NCBI RefSeq assembly: GCF_000687935.1
Contig: NZ_JHZZ01000001.1
Span: 3,234,001-3,298,000, forward strand
Direction of reading: 5' to 3'
DNA: 64,000 nt
From: Polaribacter sp. Hel_I_88
GTDB lineage: Bacteria; Bacteroidota; Bacteroidia; Flavobacteriales; Flavobacteriaceae
Both the position numbers and the translations under genes were made by a program. Below are positions 1 through 9,208 of the stretch, piece after piece (position 1 is the stretch's first letter; each line of letters opens with the position of its first letter). A model generated the notes under the pieces. The model was given only the letters and a program-made list of their open reading frames with translations, did no database searches and was not told where the DNA came from.

Positions 1-890
1 AAATAAGGTAAAGGCTCTACAACTTGTTTTGGATTTTCAGTTCTAAAAGGTTCTAAAGCATCTAAAGTAACAATCCAAGGAGAAATCGTAGAAGCAAAAC
101 TCTTTCCTAAAAACGGCCCTAAAGGCACATATTCCCAAGCTTGAATATCTCTTGCAGACCAATCGTTAAATTGTACCAAACCAAAAATATATTCTTCTGT
201 TTCTTCAATTGGTATTCTTTCTCCTAAAACATTGGCATCTGTAGTAATAAAAGCCATTTCTAACTCAAAATCTAATAATTTTGTTGGGCCAAATCCTGGA
301 GTATTGCTTCCTTCAGCAGGTTTTGTTTGTCCATAAGGTCTTCTTATTGGTGTTCCAGAAGGCACAATAGAAGAACTTCTTCCATGATAACCCACAGGAA
401 TGTGCAACCAATTTGGTAATAATGCATTCTCTGGATCTCTAAATAATGAACCCACATTTGTTGCGTGTTCTTTACTTGAGTAAAAATCTGTATAATCGCC
501 AACAGCAACTGGCAACAGCATTTCTACTTCTTCCATTCTAAAAATAATTTTATCTTTATGGTTGGCATTATCTCTTAAAGAACCATTGGTTACATCAAAA
601 ACTTCAGCAATTCTATTACGAACCAATCTCCATGTTTTTCTTCCATCAGCAATAAAATCATTTAAATTATCTTGCAGAAACATATCGTCTGTTAAAGGAA
701 TGCCTTCAAAATACCCTAATTGATGAAATGCGCCTAAATCTATGGCAAAATCTCCAATTCTACTTCCAATGGTAATAATATCATCTCTAGTTATAAAAAC
801 GCCAAAAGGAATATTTTGGATAGGGAAATCTGAATTTTCTTTTACTTTTAACCAAGATTTTCTTTTTGGGTTGTTTGCTGTTATGATCAT
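1..890 (-). CDS. fahA: Fumarylacetoacetase, N-terminal part (gene runs off the left edge)
   Basis: Last step of tyrosine/phenylalanine degradation: hydrolysis of fumarylacetoacetate to fumarate and acetoacetate in the cytoplasm. Reading leftward from the ATG at 890, about 296 residues are visible with no stop, against roughly 420-430 for the whole family. The family signature GYHGRSSS is present, preceded by DFYSSKEHA, which carries the first metal-binding Asp, and followed by the DFELEMAF stretch with two metal-binding Glu. Later come FNDWSARDIQAWEY and GPFLGKSF, also typical. It is transcribed divergently from glyA across a 200-bp spacer. The product call is firm; the C-terminus cannot be seen. 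Confidence 0.95.
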   Translation of the reverse strand, partial: MIITANNPKRKSWLKVKENSDFPIQNIPFGVFITRDDIITIGSRIGDFAIDLGAFHQLGYFEGIPLTDDMFLQDNLNDFIADGRKTWRLVRNRIAEVFDVTNGSLRDNANHKDKIIFRMEEVEMLLPVAVGDYTDFYSSKEHATNVGSLFRDPENALLPNWLHIPVGYHGRSSSIVPSGTPIRRPYGQTKPAEGSNTPGFGPTKLLDFELEMAFITTDANVLGERIPIEETEEYIFGLVQFNDWSARDIQAWEYVPLGPFLGKSFASTISPWIVTLDALEPFRTENPKQVVEPLPY

Positions 891-914
891 TCGTCTGATT
901 TTTTTTTAGTTCTT

Positions 915-922
915 CAAACCTA
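915..922 (-). promoter_or_regulatory. Putative -7 box for fahA
   Basis: Reads TAGGTTTG on the minus strand, an exact match to the Bacteroidota -7 consensus TAnnTTTG, 24 bases before the fahA start. I see no convincing -33 TTG at the usual spacing, so the call rests on one box and its position. Confidence 0.45.
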
Positions 923-1058
923 CATAATTTTTTATCATTTTAAAACTATTATTTAATGAAAAATGTAATTTTAAGATTACTTTAATCTATTATGTATAAT
1001 TATTAATAACTTGTTGAAAACAACCACAAAAAGACTTTATTTACAAGGCGATTTTAAT

Positions 1059-1066
1059 TAATTTTG
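1059..1066 (+). promoter_or_regulatory. Putative -7 box for glyA
   Basis: TAATTTTG fits TAnnTTTG and lies 24 bases before the glyA ATG. The -33 element is not clear. The rest of the 200-bp divergent spacer is plain AT-rich sequence. Confidence 0.45.
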
Positions 1067-1090
1067 AGTTTTTAATAAATTATACCAAGA

Positions 1091-2365
1091 ATGCAAATAG
1101 ATAATCAAATTTTTGACCTGATTCAGGAAGAGAAAGAAAGACAATTAAATGGTTTGGAATTAATAGCTTCAGAAAACTTTGTAAGTGATCAAGTTATGCA
1201 AGCTCAAGGTTCTATTTTAACCAATAAATATGCTGAAGGATATCCTGGAAAGCGTTATTATGGAGGTTGTGAAATTGTAGATATTGTAGAGCAAATTGCT
1301 ATTGATAGAGCTAAAGAATTGTTTGGTGCTGAATATGTAAACGTGCAGCCACATTCTGGTTCTCAAGCAAATACAGCTGTATTTTTTGCTTGTTTAAAAC
1401 CTGGAGATAAAATTTTAGGATTCGATTTGTCTCATGGTGGCCATTTAACACATGGTTCTCCAGTAAATTTTTCTGGTAAATTATACAATCCTGTTTTTTA
1501 TGGAGTAGATAAAGAAACTGGTATTTTAAATTATGATAAAATTCAAGAAACGGCTACCAAAGAACAACCAAAATTAATTATTGCTGGTGCTTCTGCTTAT
1601 TCTAGAGATATCGATTTTGAACGTTTTAGAAAAATTGCAGATTCAGTTGGCGCAATTTTAATGGCAGATATTTCTCATCCTGCAGGTTTAATTGCAAAAG
1701 GAATTTTAAATGATCCATTACCTCATTGTCATATTGTAACGTCTACAACACATAAAACGTTACGTGGACCAAGAGGAGGAATCATTATGATTGGTAAAGA
1801 TTTTGAAAATCCGTTTGGAGAAACTTTAAAATCTGGCAAACCAAAAATGATGTCTACTTTGCTAAACTCTGCTGTTTTTCCTGGAAATCAAGGAGGTCCT
1901 TTAGAGCACGTTATTGCTGCAAAAGCCATTGCTTTTGGTGAGGCTTTAACAGATGAGTTTTTAGAATATCAAATTCAAGTAAAAGAAAATGCTGCTGCAA
2001 TGGCTAAAGAATTTGTTGCTAAAGGTTATGATATTATTTCTGGAGGAACAGACAATCACTGTATGTTAATAGATTTAAGAAATAAAAATATCTCTGGTAA
2101 AGATGCAGAAATTGCACTAGGTAAAGCAGATATTACTGTAAATAAAAATATGGTTCCTTTTGATGATAAATCTCCTTTTGTTACTTCTGGAATTAGAATT
2201 GGAACACCTGCAATAACTACAAGAGGTTTAAAAGTTGCTGATATGAAAGCTGTCGTTGATTTTATTGATGAAGCTTTGCAAAATGCAGACAATGAAGAAG
2301 CTTTACATGAAATTGGTGATAGAGTTGCAGATATGATGGGTTCTCGCAGATTATTTGTAATGTAA
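1091..2365 (+). CDS. glyA: Serine hydroxymethyltransferase
   Basis: PLP enzyme that interconverts serine and glycine while charging tetrahydrofolate with a one-carbon unit. At 424 aa it has the family's usual length. The PLP lysine is K222 in [13 protein letters not shown]; the cofactor-pocket residues D193 and H196 lie in ADISHP, and the tetrahydrofolate/PLP motif [12 protein letters not shown] is at 112-123. The N-terminal LIASENF segment is also diagnostic. It is a single gene between its own promoter and a strong terminator. It links functionally with gcvT, serA and serC elsewhere in the window (one-carbon/serine metabolism), although they are not adjacent. Confidence 0.98.
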   Translation: MQIDNQIFDLIQEEKERQLNGLELIASENFVSDQVMQAQGSILTNKYAEGYPGKRYYGGCEIVDIVEQIAIDRAKELFGAEYVNVQPHSGSQANTAVFFACLKPGDKILGFDLSHGGHLTHGSPVNFSGKLYNPVFYGVDKETGILNYDKIQETATKEQPKLIIAGASAYSRDIDFERFRKIADSVGAILMADISHPAGLIAKGILNDPLPHCHIVTSTTHKTLRGPRGGIIMIGKDFENPFGETLKSGKPKMMSTLLNSAVFPGNQGGPLEHVIAAKAIAFGEALTDEFLEYQIQVKENAAAMAKEFVAKGYDIISGGTDNHCMLIDLRNKNISGKDAEIALGKADITVNKNMVPFDDKSPFVTSGIRIGTPAITTRGLKVADMKAVVDFIDEALQNADNEEALHEIGDRVADMMGSRRLFVM

Positions 2366-2397
2366 ACTATTACTTTTTAAAATTAAATAATAGAAAA

Positions 2398-2426
2398 GCA
2401 CCACTTTATCGAGTGGTGTTTTTTTT
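2398..2426 (+). terminator. Rho-independent terminator of glyA
   Basis: A perfect 7-bp stem CACCACT/AGTGGTG with a 6-base loop is followed by eight T. It lies 33 bases after the glyA stop codon. Confidence 0.9.
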
Positions 2427-2647
2427 GATTATAGGAATTTTTTATTAAAGTAAATTATAGAGGTTATTAGGTTAAATTAGTATATTACTAAACGTTGTTA
2501 GATTGAGCTGTTCGTATTCAATCAGCATACAAGCTAAAGGCAAAATTTATATTTTGCAATTCAAAGATTATTAAATGCACTTCAAATGAGAGTGAAAATA
2601 ATTTTAATACGTTATAATGATTCGGTTAAAGTTATTTATCAAGATAT

Positions 2648-4111
2648 TTAACCACTAATTTTTATCAAGTTTATTATGATCATACCAATTACAGATATTA
2701 CAAATGTTGCCAATAAAACTGGAGCAATATTTTTACTTAATATTTTTGTATACTGATGAACACCTGCTACTGCAGCAGCAGAAATAATATTAAATAAACA
2801 AATAGCATTTCCCAAAGAAGCACCATTTAATTGCATTGCTAATATAATTTCTGAAGATAAACTTAAACTTTCTGCTGTATTATATTGTACTGAACCAAAA
2901 ATAAGGTTGGAAACTGTTGTGCTTCCTGTAATAAAAGTACCCATTACACCAATAAACGGACTAATTAAAGGGTAAGCACTTCCTGTTTTTGCAAATAAAA
3001 TAGACATTGTATCAATCATAGAAGGCATTTCAGAACCACTAGATAACATTAATTGTGTAATGCATAAAGATGGAAATAAAATAAAAAACACACCTAAGGT
3101 TTTTTTAAATACAGGTTTTAACTGCATCTTACGTTTTTTACCTAAAATAGCAGTGCAAATAGCAGCAAATACAAAAGGAAAAAGAGGCGATCTAAAAGGT
3201 GAAAATGATGCGCTTACAGATGAGTTAAAAATTTCGTTAAATGATAATTTAAAGGCTATTAAAGGTTGTAAAGGTGTTATGATTTTTGGCATTAATAGCA
3301 AAAACATAAGAATTGCATAAGGTAACCATGGTTTCCAAACTAAATTTTTATTCGTAAAAAAGAAGAAATAAGCAATTATTCCCATAACTGTTGCAGCCAC
3401 AATTCCTGTTAATTCTTGTAGAAAAAATGATAAAATTACAAAAGGAATTGTAACACTAAAGTACATTCTCCAACCATATGCAGAAATTTTAGGATTTTCT
3501 TGCACTACAAAACGCTTAATAAAAATAAGGATTACTGCTCCAGAAATAATCATAAAACAAGAAGCATATATATAAATATGATTAATTTGAGAAGGTTGTA
3601 AGTTTAAATTATCTCCAAAACCAGCAATAACAGGTGTGCCAACAGCGCCAGTAATTGCAAATAAACCATCAATTAATAAAACAACAACAATAGATAAAAT
3701 AGGAGAGAAGCCTAAAGAAATTAATAATAAAGGTACAATAGCCCCTGGAGTTCCAAAACCTGCAACACTTTCAAAAAAAGCCGTTAAAAAAAAAGCTAAA
3801 AAGTAAAATTGAAAACTAGAGTCATGGTGTGCTTTTTTTAAAGAGATTTTTATTTCTTCAATAAAACCTACTTGCTCCATATTAGCATGAAGTAATAAAG
3901 CTCCAAAAATAATCATCAATATAGAAATAGTATCGATAAAAGCAGAAACCAAAGTAGCAGGAAAAGCAATAAAAGAACTATCCCAAACAAAAAATAATAC
4001 GGTTGTTATAATAAAACCAGAATAAACACCGGCTTTTACACCTTTGAGTAAACTAATTAAAAGCAGTACTAAAATAGGCACTAATGATAAAATAGAAAAA
4101 AGAATATTCAT
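2648..4111 (-). CDS. L-lactate permease family transporter
   Basis: Integral inner-membrane protein of the LctP family (lactate/glycolate:H+ symport in characterised members). The whole 487-aa chain is hydrophobic, with roughly a dozen membrane segments. Family signatures visible are FESVAGFGTPGAIVP in the first half, the matching FGSTTVSNLIFG in the second half, and LNGASLGNAICLFNIISAAA near the C-terminus. It is shorter than E. coli LldP (about 550 aa), as is common in Bacteroidota members. It is monocistronic and divergent from the antiporter gene. The exact substrate is inferred from the family only. Confidence 0.85.
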   Translation of the reverse strand: MNILFSILSLVPILVLLLISLLKGVKAGVYSGFIITTVLFFVWDSSFIAFPATLVSAFIDTISILMIIFGALLLHANMEQVGFIEEIKISLKKAHHDSSFQFYFLAFFLTAFFESVAGFGTPGAIVPLLLISLGFSPILSIVVVLLIDGLFAITGAVGTPVIAGFGDNLNLQPSQINHIYIYASCFMIISGAVILIFIKRFVVQENPKISAYGWRMYFSVTIPFVILSFFLQELTGIVAATVMGIIAYFFFFTNKNLVWKPWLPYAILMFLLLMPKIITPLQPLIAFKLSFNEIFNSSVSASFSPFRSPLFPFVFAAICTAILGKKRKMQLKPVFKKTLGVFFILFPSLCITQLMLSSGSEMPSMIDTMSILFAKTGSAYPLISPFIGVMGTFITGSTTVSNLIFGSVQYNTAESLSLSSEIILAMQLNGASLGNAICLFNIISAAAVAGVHQYTKILSKNIAPVLLATFVISVIGMIIINLIKISG

Positions 4112-4137
4112 AGCTATTAATTATAAAATAAGGCTCT

Positions 4138-4159
4138 TTTTTAAGTTACAACTTAAAAA
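4138..4159. promoter_or_regulatory. Inverted repeat in the leader of the lactate permease gene
   Basis: Perfect 9-bp arms TTTTTAAGT/ACTTAAAAA around a TACA centre. It lies between the permease start (4111) and its putative promoter box (4193-4200). It could be an operator or an RNA hairpin. No regulator gene is adjacent. Confidence 0.35.
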
Positions 4160-4192
4160 GTAGATCCTTTACTTAAGAACCTTAAATTTATT

Positions 4193-4220
4193 CAAAATTA
4201 AGCTTACTTTATTTTACAAA
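4193..4220 (-). promoter_or_regulatory. Putative promoter of the lactate permease gene
   Basis: On the minus strand a TTTG (4220-4217) is followed after 16 bases by TAATTTTG (4200-4193), matching the -33/-7 pattern with slightly short spacing. The -7 box is about 80 bases before the start codon. Confidence 0.4.
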
Positions 4221-4304
4221 TTATGATAAATGTCAATTTTTTTATATTTAATTACTTCAACTTTTTAATATCTAAAATGATTTATTAAATAAGAGGCTTT
4301 ACTA

Positions 4305-4335
4305 TTGATGATTAAAAATTCTTTTAATAAATTTG
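4305..4335 (+). promoter_or_regulatory. Putative promoter of the Na+/H+ antiporter gene
   Basis: TTG at 4305-4307, 20 bases of spacer, then TAAATTTG at 4328-4335. This is one of the best matches in the window to the Bacteroidota TTG-N(19-20)-TAnnTTTG promoter. Start codon 13 bases downstream. Confidence 0.6.
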
Positions 4336-4348
4336 AAAAAACAAAAAA

Positions 4349-5596
4349 ATGGATGCTTATTTAATTGCTACAATACTCATATTTTTATCTGCTATTTTTG
4401 GATATATTAATGTTCGTTTTCTAAAAATGCCCAATACGATTGGGTTGATGATTATAACCATCGTTTTTACGTTAATTATTTTATTGATAAGCGTTTTTGA
4501 TACTACTTTACTAGATTTAGAAAAATCTATTATTTCAAGTATCGATTTTAAAACAGTTTTACTAGACGAAATGTTAAGTTTCCTTTTATTTGCAGGTGCT
4601 TTACATACCAATTTTGAACAGCTTAAAATTCAGCGTTGGCCAATTTTATTATTTTCTACATTAGGGGTTTTAACATCTACTTTTTTAGTTGGGATTGTTA
4701 TGTTTTTTTTACTTCAAGTTTTAAATTTTGATGTCAATTTTATCTATTGTTTACTTTTTGGAGCCTTAATAACACCAACAGATCCTATTGCTGTATTAGG
4801 AATTTTAAAACAAGCAAATGTTCCTAAAAAATTAGAAACCAAAATTGTTGGTGAGTCTTTATTTAATGATGGAGTAGGAGTTGTTGTTTTTTTAACCATC
4901 TTTCAAATTGCAAGTTCGGGTGTTGAAAATACAACTGTAACAGATGTGTTACAATTATTTGGTCAAGAAGTTTTAGGTGGAATTGCTTTAGGTGCTGTTT
5001 TAGGTTGGGTTTCTTACAAGTTGTTAAAAACAATTGACGATTATGATATTGAAGTAATCATCACCTTAGCAGCTGTTATGGGTGGAACTGTAATTGCTCA
5101 TAAGTTGCATTTATCTGCTCCTTTGGCAATGGTTACTGCTGGTTTAATTGTTGGGAACGATACTGTTAGATCTGCTACTATGTCAGAAAATACGGAAAAA
5201 TATGTAGACAAATTTTGGGAATTATTAGACATTTTATTAAATGCTATTTTATTCGTTTTAATTGGTATGGAAATGCTTTTATTAGTTTTTGAAGGCAAAT
5301 ATATGATAGCTGGCCTTATTGCAATTCCTGTAGTGTTAGCTTGTAGATATATTTCTTTATTCTTACCCATAAATATCTTTAAAAAGAAATTGGATTTTGT
5401 ACCAAAAACTAATTTAATTATGACTTGGGGTGGTTTAAGAGGTGGAATTTCTATTGCTTTGGCTTTAGGATTAACCTCAGATATGCACAGAGATTTATTT
5501 TTGGTAATTACCTACGTAGTTGTTGTTTTTTCTATTATAGTACAAGGTTTAACTGTAGGATCTTTAGTAAAAAGATTAAAAGAAATTGTAAAATAA
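4349..5596 (+). CDS. CPA1-family Na+/H+ antiporter
   Basis: Inner-membrane cation:proton antiporter (Na_H_Exchanger domain over almost all of the 415 aa) with about 12 hydrophobic segments. The ion-binding signature is intact: D145 in ITPTDPIAV and D174 in [11 protein letters not shown], the paired motifs of NhaP/NHE-type exchangers. Further motifs are [13 protein letters not shown] and [15 protein letters not shown]. The C-terminus stops right after the membrane domain, so there is no cytoplasmic RCK or UspA extension. Expected role: pH and sodium homeostasis, sensible for a marine organism. It has its own promoter and terminator. Confidence 0.9.
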   Translation: MDAYLIATILIFLSAIFGYINVRFLKMPNTIGLMIITIVFTLIILLISVFDTTLLDLEKSIISSIDFKTVLLDEMLSFLLFAGALHTNFEQLKIQRWPILLFSTLGVLTSTFLVGIVMFFLLQVLNFDVNFIYCLLFGALITPTDPIAVLGILKQANVPKKLETKIVGESLFNDGVGVVVFLTIFQIASSGVENTTVTDVLQLFGQEVLGGIALGAVLGWVSYKLLKTIDDYDIEVIITLAAVMGGTVIAHKLHLSAPLAMVTAGLIVGNDTVRSATMSENTEKYVDKFWELLDILLNAILFVLIGMEMLLLVFEGKYMIAGLIAIPVVLACRYISLFLPINIFKKKLDFVPKTNLIMTWGGLRGGISIALALGLTSDMHRDLFLVITYVVVVFSIIVQGLTVGSLVKRLKEIVK

Positions 5597-5636
5597 AAAA
5601 AGCATCCAATAATTAAATTATTGAATGCTTTTCTGT
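5594..5636. terminator. Bidirectional terminator between the antiporter gene and csbD
   Basis: Twelve-base arms at 5602-5613 and 5617-5628 pair with one mismatch. A T run follows on the plus strand, and a longer one on the minus strand (the A run at 5595-5601). It serves the convergent antiporter and CsbD genes. Confidence 0.75.
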
Positions 5637-5658
5637 TTTTAAGAAACTGAAAAAAATA

Positions 5659-5844
5659 TTACCAATTTTTAACTGCTTCTGCAATTTCATCTTTGGTTTT
5701 ACCATATTTTTCTTGGATTTCTCCAAACATTTTATCTTTTTTTCCTTCTGCTTCTGCAGATTCGTCATTTGCAATTTCTCCGTAAGTTTCTTTAAACTCA
5801 CCTTTAATTTGTTTCCAAGTTCCTTCGTTTGTGTCCTTATTCAT
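5659..5844 (-). CDS. CsbD family small stress protein
   Basis: A 61-aa, highly charged cytoplasmic protein. It shows the CsbD pattern: an N-terminal NEGTWKQIKGEFKETYG segment, then a second half built alike (KKDKMFGEIQEKYGKTKDE). CsbD proteins in other bacteria are induced by general or osmotic stress; their biochemical function is unknown. It is the last of four consecutive leftward genes for tiny hydrophilic proteins, which supports a stress role. No signal peptide and no cysteine. Confidence 0.85.
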   Translation of the reverse strand: MNKDTNEGTWKQIKGEFKETYGEIANDESAEAEGKKDKMFGEIQEKYGKTKDEIAEAVKNW

Positions 5845-5898
5845 AATATTGTGTTTAAATGTTAATAAATTGGTTTAAGTAAAAATAGATTTCAAAAA

Positions 5899-6141
5899 TT
5901 ATTCTTCTGAGTTCTGAATCTTATCAGCAACTCGTTTATCAGAATTGTCAGTAGCACTATGCACTTGATTTTCTAATTTTTCTTTATCTTCACCTTTTAG
6001 CCTTTCTTTGCTACTGTCTTTGTCTTTATATTCGTCTTTTTTGACGGTTCCTTTCAAAGGATGTAAACCTTGTTCGTGTACATCTCCTGAATTTCCTTTT
6101 GTTGTATTTTCTGCACTAACTCGCTTTGATTTCTCTGCCAT
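5899..6141 (-). CDS. Small, highly charged hydrophilic protein
   Basis: An 80-aa protein made almost wholly of K, E, D, S, G, N and T, with no cysteine, no tryptophan and hardly any hydrophobic stretch. It is probably intrinsically disordered, reminiscent in composition of hydrophilin-like stress proteins. I recognise no domain. It lies 12 bp downstream of the 83-aa gene, so the two are very likely co-transcribed, and 54 bp upstream of csbD. A desiccation, osmotic or oxidative stress role is inferred from composition and neighbours only. Confidence 0.6.
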   Translation of the reverse strand: MAEKSKRVSAENTTKGNSGDVHEQGLHPLKGTVKKDEYKDKDSSKERLKGEDKEKLENQVHSATDNSDKRVADKIQNSEE

Positions 6142-6153
6142 AACATTTTTGAT

Positions 6154-6405
6154 TTATTTCATCAATTTGTTTAAAATTCTTCTTTGTAAAGATTCATGAT
6201 CTTCTTCTACTTTTTCAACTTCTTCAATTTTTTTACCAATCAAAACCTCTTTACCATCACTTTTATCTTCAGATTTTATAATCTTTGTTTCTTCAGTTTG
6301 AATCGTTTGTTCGCCAGCTACATTTTTAGTAACACCATCTGTATCAACATTTTTATATAGCTTTTTATCTTTGTTCTCGTCTTTATTATTATCAATTGTC
6401 CCCAT
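6154..6405 (-). CDS. Small hydrophilic protein, paralogue of the 72-aa protein at 6679-6897
   Basis: An 83-aa charged protein with no recognised domain. Its C-terminal half aligns with the 72-aa neighbour: GKEVL-GK-IEEV, then HESLQ(R/N)R(I/L)LNK(L/M)MK at the very end. Both also carry a shared VT-N--G-Q--QT segment in the N-terminal half. Conservation of the last 15 or so residues suggests a short functional helix after a flexible region. A full -7 box is present upstream. It is co-transcribed with the 80-aa gene (12-bp gap). Confidence 0.6.
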   Translation of the reverse strand: MGTIDNNKDENKDKKLYKNVDTDGVTKNVAGEQTIQTEETKIIKSEDKSDGKEVLIGKKIEEVEKVEEDHESLQRRILNKLMK

Positions 6406-6432
6406 AATTGTTGATTTTATTTATTTGTTATA

Positions 6433-6440
6433 CAAAGATA
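6433..6440 (-). promoter_or_regulatory. Putative -7 box for the small hydrophilic protein operon
   Basis: Reads TATCTTTG on the minus strand (fits TAnnTTTG), 27 bases before the start at 6405. No -33 at standard spacing. Confidence 0.45.
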
Positions 6441-6596
6441 TAGGAGAAGGTAGTTTTGTATGTATTCAATCAAAATAAATCTTAACTCATTAGCAAACAA
6501 TTGCAGTTAATAGTTACAATAACTTTTTTTTAATATTAATTTTTAGGTAGATTTTATTCTTTGAATTTTAAAAATTTTTTTAAATGATTTGCAATC

Positions 6597-6634
6597 AATA
6601 AAAAATCCTTCAAAGATTTCTCTTTAAAGGATTT
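6597..6634 (-). terminator. Terminator of the 72-aa paralogue gene
   Basis: AAATCCTT/AAGGATTT arms extended by an AAAG/CTTT inner stem (one mismatch between them), loop of six, and a T run on the minus strand. It lies 45 bases past the stop at 6679. Confidence 0.75.
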
Positions 6635-6678
6635 AAAATATTAGGGATTTTTTACGATAAAGAATACTACAAATAAGA

Positions 6679-6897
6679 TTATTTCATCATCTTATTTAAT
6701 AGTCTATTTTGTAAAGATTCATGACTTTCTGAAATTTTCTTCACTTCCTCAATATCCTTTCCAGTTAAAACTTCTTTACCATAAAATTCTAGAATTTTTT
6801 TTTCTCTAGTTTGCATGTTTTGAGTACCAATATTATTTTCAGTAACTCCATCTCTGATTGCACTCTTCTTGTAAATACTTTTTTCGTCTTTCCCCAT
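6679..6897 (-). CDS. Small hydrophilic protein, paralogue of the 83-aa protein at 6154-6405
   Basis: A 72-aa protein sharing the C-terminal ESLQNRLLNKMMK tail and the GKEVLTGKDIEEV segment with its neighbour. It therefore looks like a local duplication that has diverged. It has its own terminator and hence a separate transcript. No known domain, signal peptide or cysteine. The role is unknown; its position beside CsbD suggests stress response. Confidence 0.6.
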   Translation of the reverse strand: MGKDEKSIYKKSAIRDGVTENNIGTQNMQTREKKILEFYGKEVLTGKDIEEVKKISESHESLQNRLLNKMMK

Positions 6898-6984
6898 GAC
6901 TTTAAAATTTAAATTAATAATTATAAATTTAAAAAAAATAAAACAAAAAATAAGGTATTTATCTAAATTTTAACGTATTAAAAT

Positions 6985-8328
6985 CTAATTTTCTCTTTTT
7001 GCTCTTTCAATAATTTTTTCTGGAATCGCTTTTTTTGCTTTTGCGCCCATTTTTTTTAACTTTTCTACACTAGTAATTAAATTTCCTCTACCATCAAATA
7101 ACTTATTCATAGCACTCGAATATTCTTTTTTACTATCGTCAATTCGTTTTCCAATACTTACCAAATCTGTTAATAAACCTTGAAATTTATCATACAAGGC
7201 ACCAGCTTGTTTTGCTATTTCTAGAGCATTTCTTTGTTGTTTTTCATTATTCCACATAGAATCTATAGTTCTTAATGTTGCTAATAATGTAGAGGGAGTT
7301 ACAATAACTATGTTTTTATCAAAGGCTTTGTTATACAGGTTGTTATCCGTATTTAAAGCCACAGCAAAAGCAGGTTCTATGGGTATAAAGAGCAACACAA
7401 AATCTGGGGATTCAATTTGATAAATGTCTTCGTATTTTTTATCTGATAATTGCTCAATATGTTTTTTAAGCGATATAAGATGTTCCTTTAAATAACGCTC
7501 TTTTAAACCTTCATCTTCTTCATTAATAAAACGCTCATAAGCCACTAAAGATACTTTAGAATCTACCACCATTTTTTTGTTATCAGGCAAATGAATCACT
7601 ACATCTGGCAACACTCTTTTTCCATCATCTGTAGTAAAACTTTGCTGCATAAAATATTCTCTATCTTTCTCTAAACCAGATTTTTCTAACACACGTTCTA
7701 AAACTAATTCACCCCAATTTCCTTGCATTTTGTTATCACCTTTTAATGCTTTGGTTAGGTTTAGAGTTTCTTTGCTCATTTGTTGATTTAGCTCTTTTAA
7801 CCCTAGTATTTGTTGACGTAAAGCTGCATGATAATCAATACTTTCTTTATGCGTTTTATCTACTTTATCTTCAAAAACCTTAATTTTTTCTTGAAGCGGA
7901 TTTAAAATAATCTTTAAGTTTTCTTTATTCTGAAGTGTAAATTTATTCGATTTTTCCTCTAAAATTTTATTGGCTAAAATTTCAAAATCATTGGTAAATT
8001 TTTTCTGTAGATTTTCGACCTCGTTTTTGTGTTCGGCTAATTTTAGCTGCAAATTTTTATTTTCCGAATCTTGACGTGTATTTAAAGTGATTAAATTTTC
8101 TTTCTCAAATTGTTGTTTTTTAAGCTCTTTTTGCAATTCTATAAAATTATCTTCAACCATATCTTTAGATTGTTGTAATAAAGAAACACGTTCTTCTAAA
8201 GTAGATTTTTCTTTTTCTATGGATGTTTTCTCTTTTTCGAAATTTAATTTTGAGAGTAGTTTTCCGATTAAAAAACCAATCAAACTAAAAATTAATGCGA
8301 TTATAAAATAGGTGATGAAAGTTGTCAT
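6985..8328 (-). CDS. rmuC: DNA recombination protein RmuC
   Basis: A 447-aa protein of the RmuC family, which limits inversions at short inverted repeats and has a predicted restriction-endonuclease-like fold. Layout: an N-terminal membrane anchor (residues about 4-24), a long coiled coil rich in K/E/L/Q to about residue 130, then the RmuC domain. The core contains MQGNWGELVLERVLEKSGL, a DGKRVLPDVVIHLPDNK segment followed by VVDSKVSL (the probable nuclease D-x-K core), and the VLLFIPIEPAFA and VTPSTLLATLRTI stretches. It is monocistronic and divergent from the acyltransferase gene. Confidence 0.93.
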   Translation of the reverse strand: MTTFITYFIIALIFSLIGFLIGKLLSKLNFEKEKTSIEKEKSTLEERVSLLQQSKDMVEDNFIELQKELKKQQFEKENLITLNTRQDSENKNLQLKLAEHKNEVENLQKKFTNDFEILANKILEEKSNKFTLQNKENLKIILNPLQEKIKVFEDKVDKTHKESIDYHAALRQQILGLKELNQQMSKETLNLTKALKGDNKMQGNWGELVLERVLEKSGLEKDREYFMQQSFTTDDGKRVLPDVVIHLPDNKKMVVDSKVSLVAYERFINEEDEGLKERYLKEHLISLKKHIEQLSDKKYEDIYQIESPDFVLLFIPIEPAFAVALNTDNNLYNKAFDKNIVIVTPSTLLATLRTIDSMWNNEKQQRNALEIAKQAGALYDKFQGLLTDLVSIGKRIDDSKKEYSSAMNKLFDGRGNLITSVEKLKKMGAKAKKAIPEKIIERAKREN

Positions 8329-8483
8329 TGATTTTTTAAGATTTACTTATTTGTCATCATAAAAATAACAAGAAAATTTAAGGTAATTGCTTCACGACTA
8401 TTTTTTGTGAAATAACTTTTTATTTCTGCACTCATAAATAATAATTTGCAATTCGATTATAAAGTCGTCAATAATTAAATGCT

Positions 8484-8491
8484 TAATTTTG
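8484..8491 (+). promoter_or_regulatory. Putative -7 box for the acyltransferase gene
   Basis: TAATTTTG fits TAnnTTTG, 20 bases before the ATG at 8512. No clear -33. Confidence 0.4.
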
Positions 8492-8511
8492 TGTATCGAT
8501 TAAAATAAGGA

Positions 8512-9051
8512 ATGAAAAGATTTGCAAGTTTTATTTTATATAACATTTTAGGCTGGAGATTAGAGGGAGATTTTCCAAGAGAACCAAAAAAATACGTTGT
8601 TATTGCTGCTCCACATACAAGTTGGTTAGATTTTCCGATTTCAATTTTAGCTAGAATGAGCTCTGGAATTATGATAAATTTTATTGGAAAAAAATCACTT
8701 TTTAAATGGCCTTTTGGCTATTTCTTTAAAGCTTTGGGTGGCACTCCAGTAGATCGTAGCAAAAACAATAATTTGGTGGATGCTATTGTAGAAATTTTTC
8801 GTAAAAAGGAAGTCTTCAGATTGGCCTTATCTCCAGAAGGAACTCGCAAAAAAGTAACGGAATGGAAAACAGGGTTTTACTATATAGCAAAAGGCGCAAA
8901 TGTACCTATTGTAATGGCTACTTTAGATTTCGAAAATAAAAAGTTAAAAATATCTGAACCTTATTACACCACCGAAAATAAAGAAAAAGATTTTGCTTTT
9001 ATAAGGGGTTTTTACCTGAATGTAAAGGGGAAAAACCCTGAATTATCATAA
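8512..9051 (+). CDS. PlsC-like 1-acylglycerol-3-phosphate acyltransferase family protein
   Basis: A 179-aa acyltransferase of the LPLAT superfamily, expected at the inner face of the membrane in phospholipid or ornithine-lipid acylation. The catalytic HX4D box is H35-TSWL-D40 and motif III is SPEGTR at 107-112. GGTPVDR (76-82) and the VPIVM segment complete the acyl-acceptor site. It is shorter than E. coli PlsC (245 aa) and lacks its N-terminal membrane segment, as is usual for this compact Bacteroidota group. The true substrate cannot be told from sequence. Confidence 0.85.
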   Translation: MKRFASFILYNILGWRLEGDFPREPKKYVVIAAPHTSWLDFPISILARMSSGIMINFIGKKSLFKWPFGYFFKALGGTPVDRSKNNNLVDAIVEIFRKKEVFRLALSPEGTRKKVTEWKTGFYYIAKGANVPIVMATLDFENKKLKISEPYYTTENKEKDFAFIRGFYLNVKGKNPELS

Positions 9052-9174
9052 AGCATTTTTTAAAATTATTTTTTTAAATTAAATTTGAATTCATGTTGTT
9101 TTACTATTCAATTTCGGGGGATTTTTATTAGTAAAAGCAACTTAATTGTATTTCATTGTACAATTTTAACACGA

Positions 9175-9208
9175 AATCTTCAAAAAGCAATTTTTGAAGA
9201 TTTTTTTT
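9175..9208 (+). terminator. Strong terminator after the acyltransferase gene
   Basis: A perfect 12-bp stem (9175-9186 with 9191-9202), GCAA loop and a T run. The T run overlaps the last two bases of the pepT stop codon, so the convergent genes are separated by this hairpin only. Confidence 0.9.
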
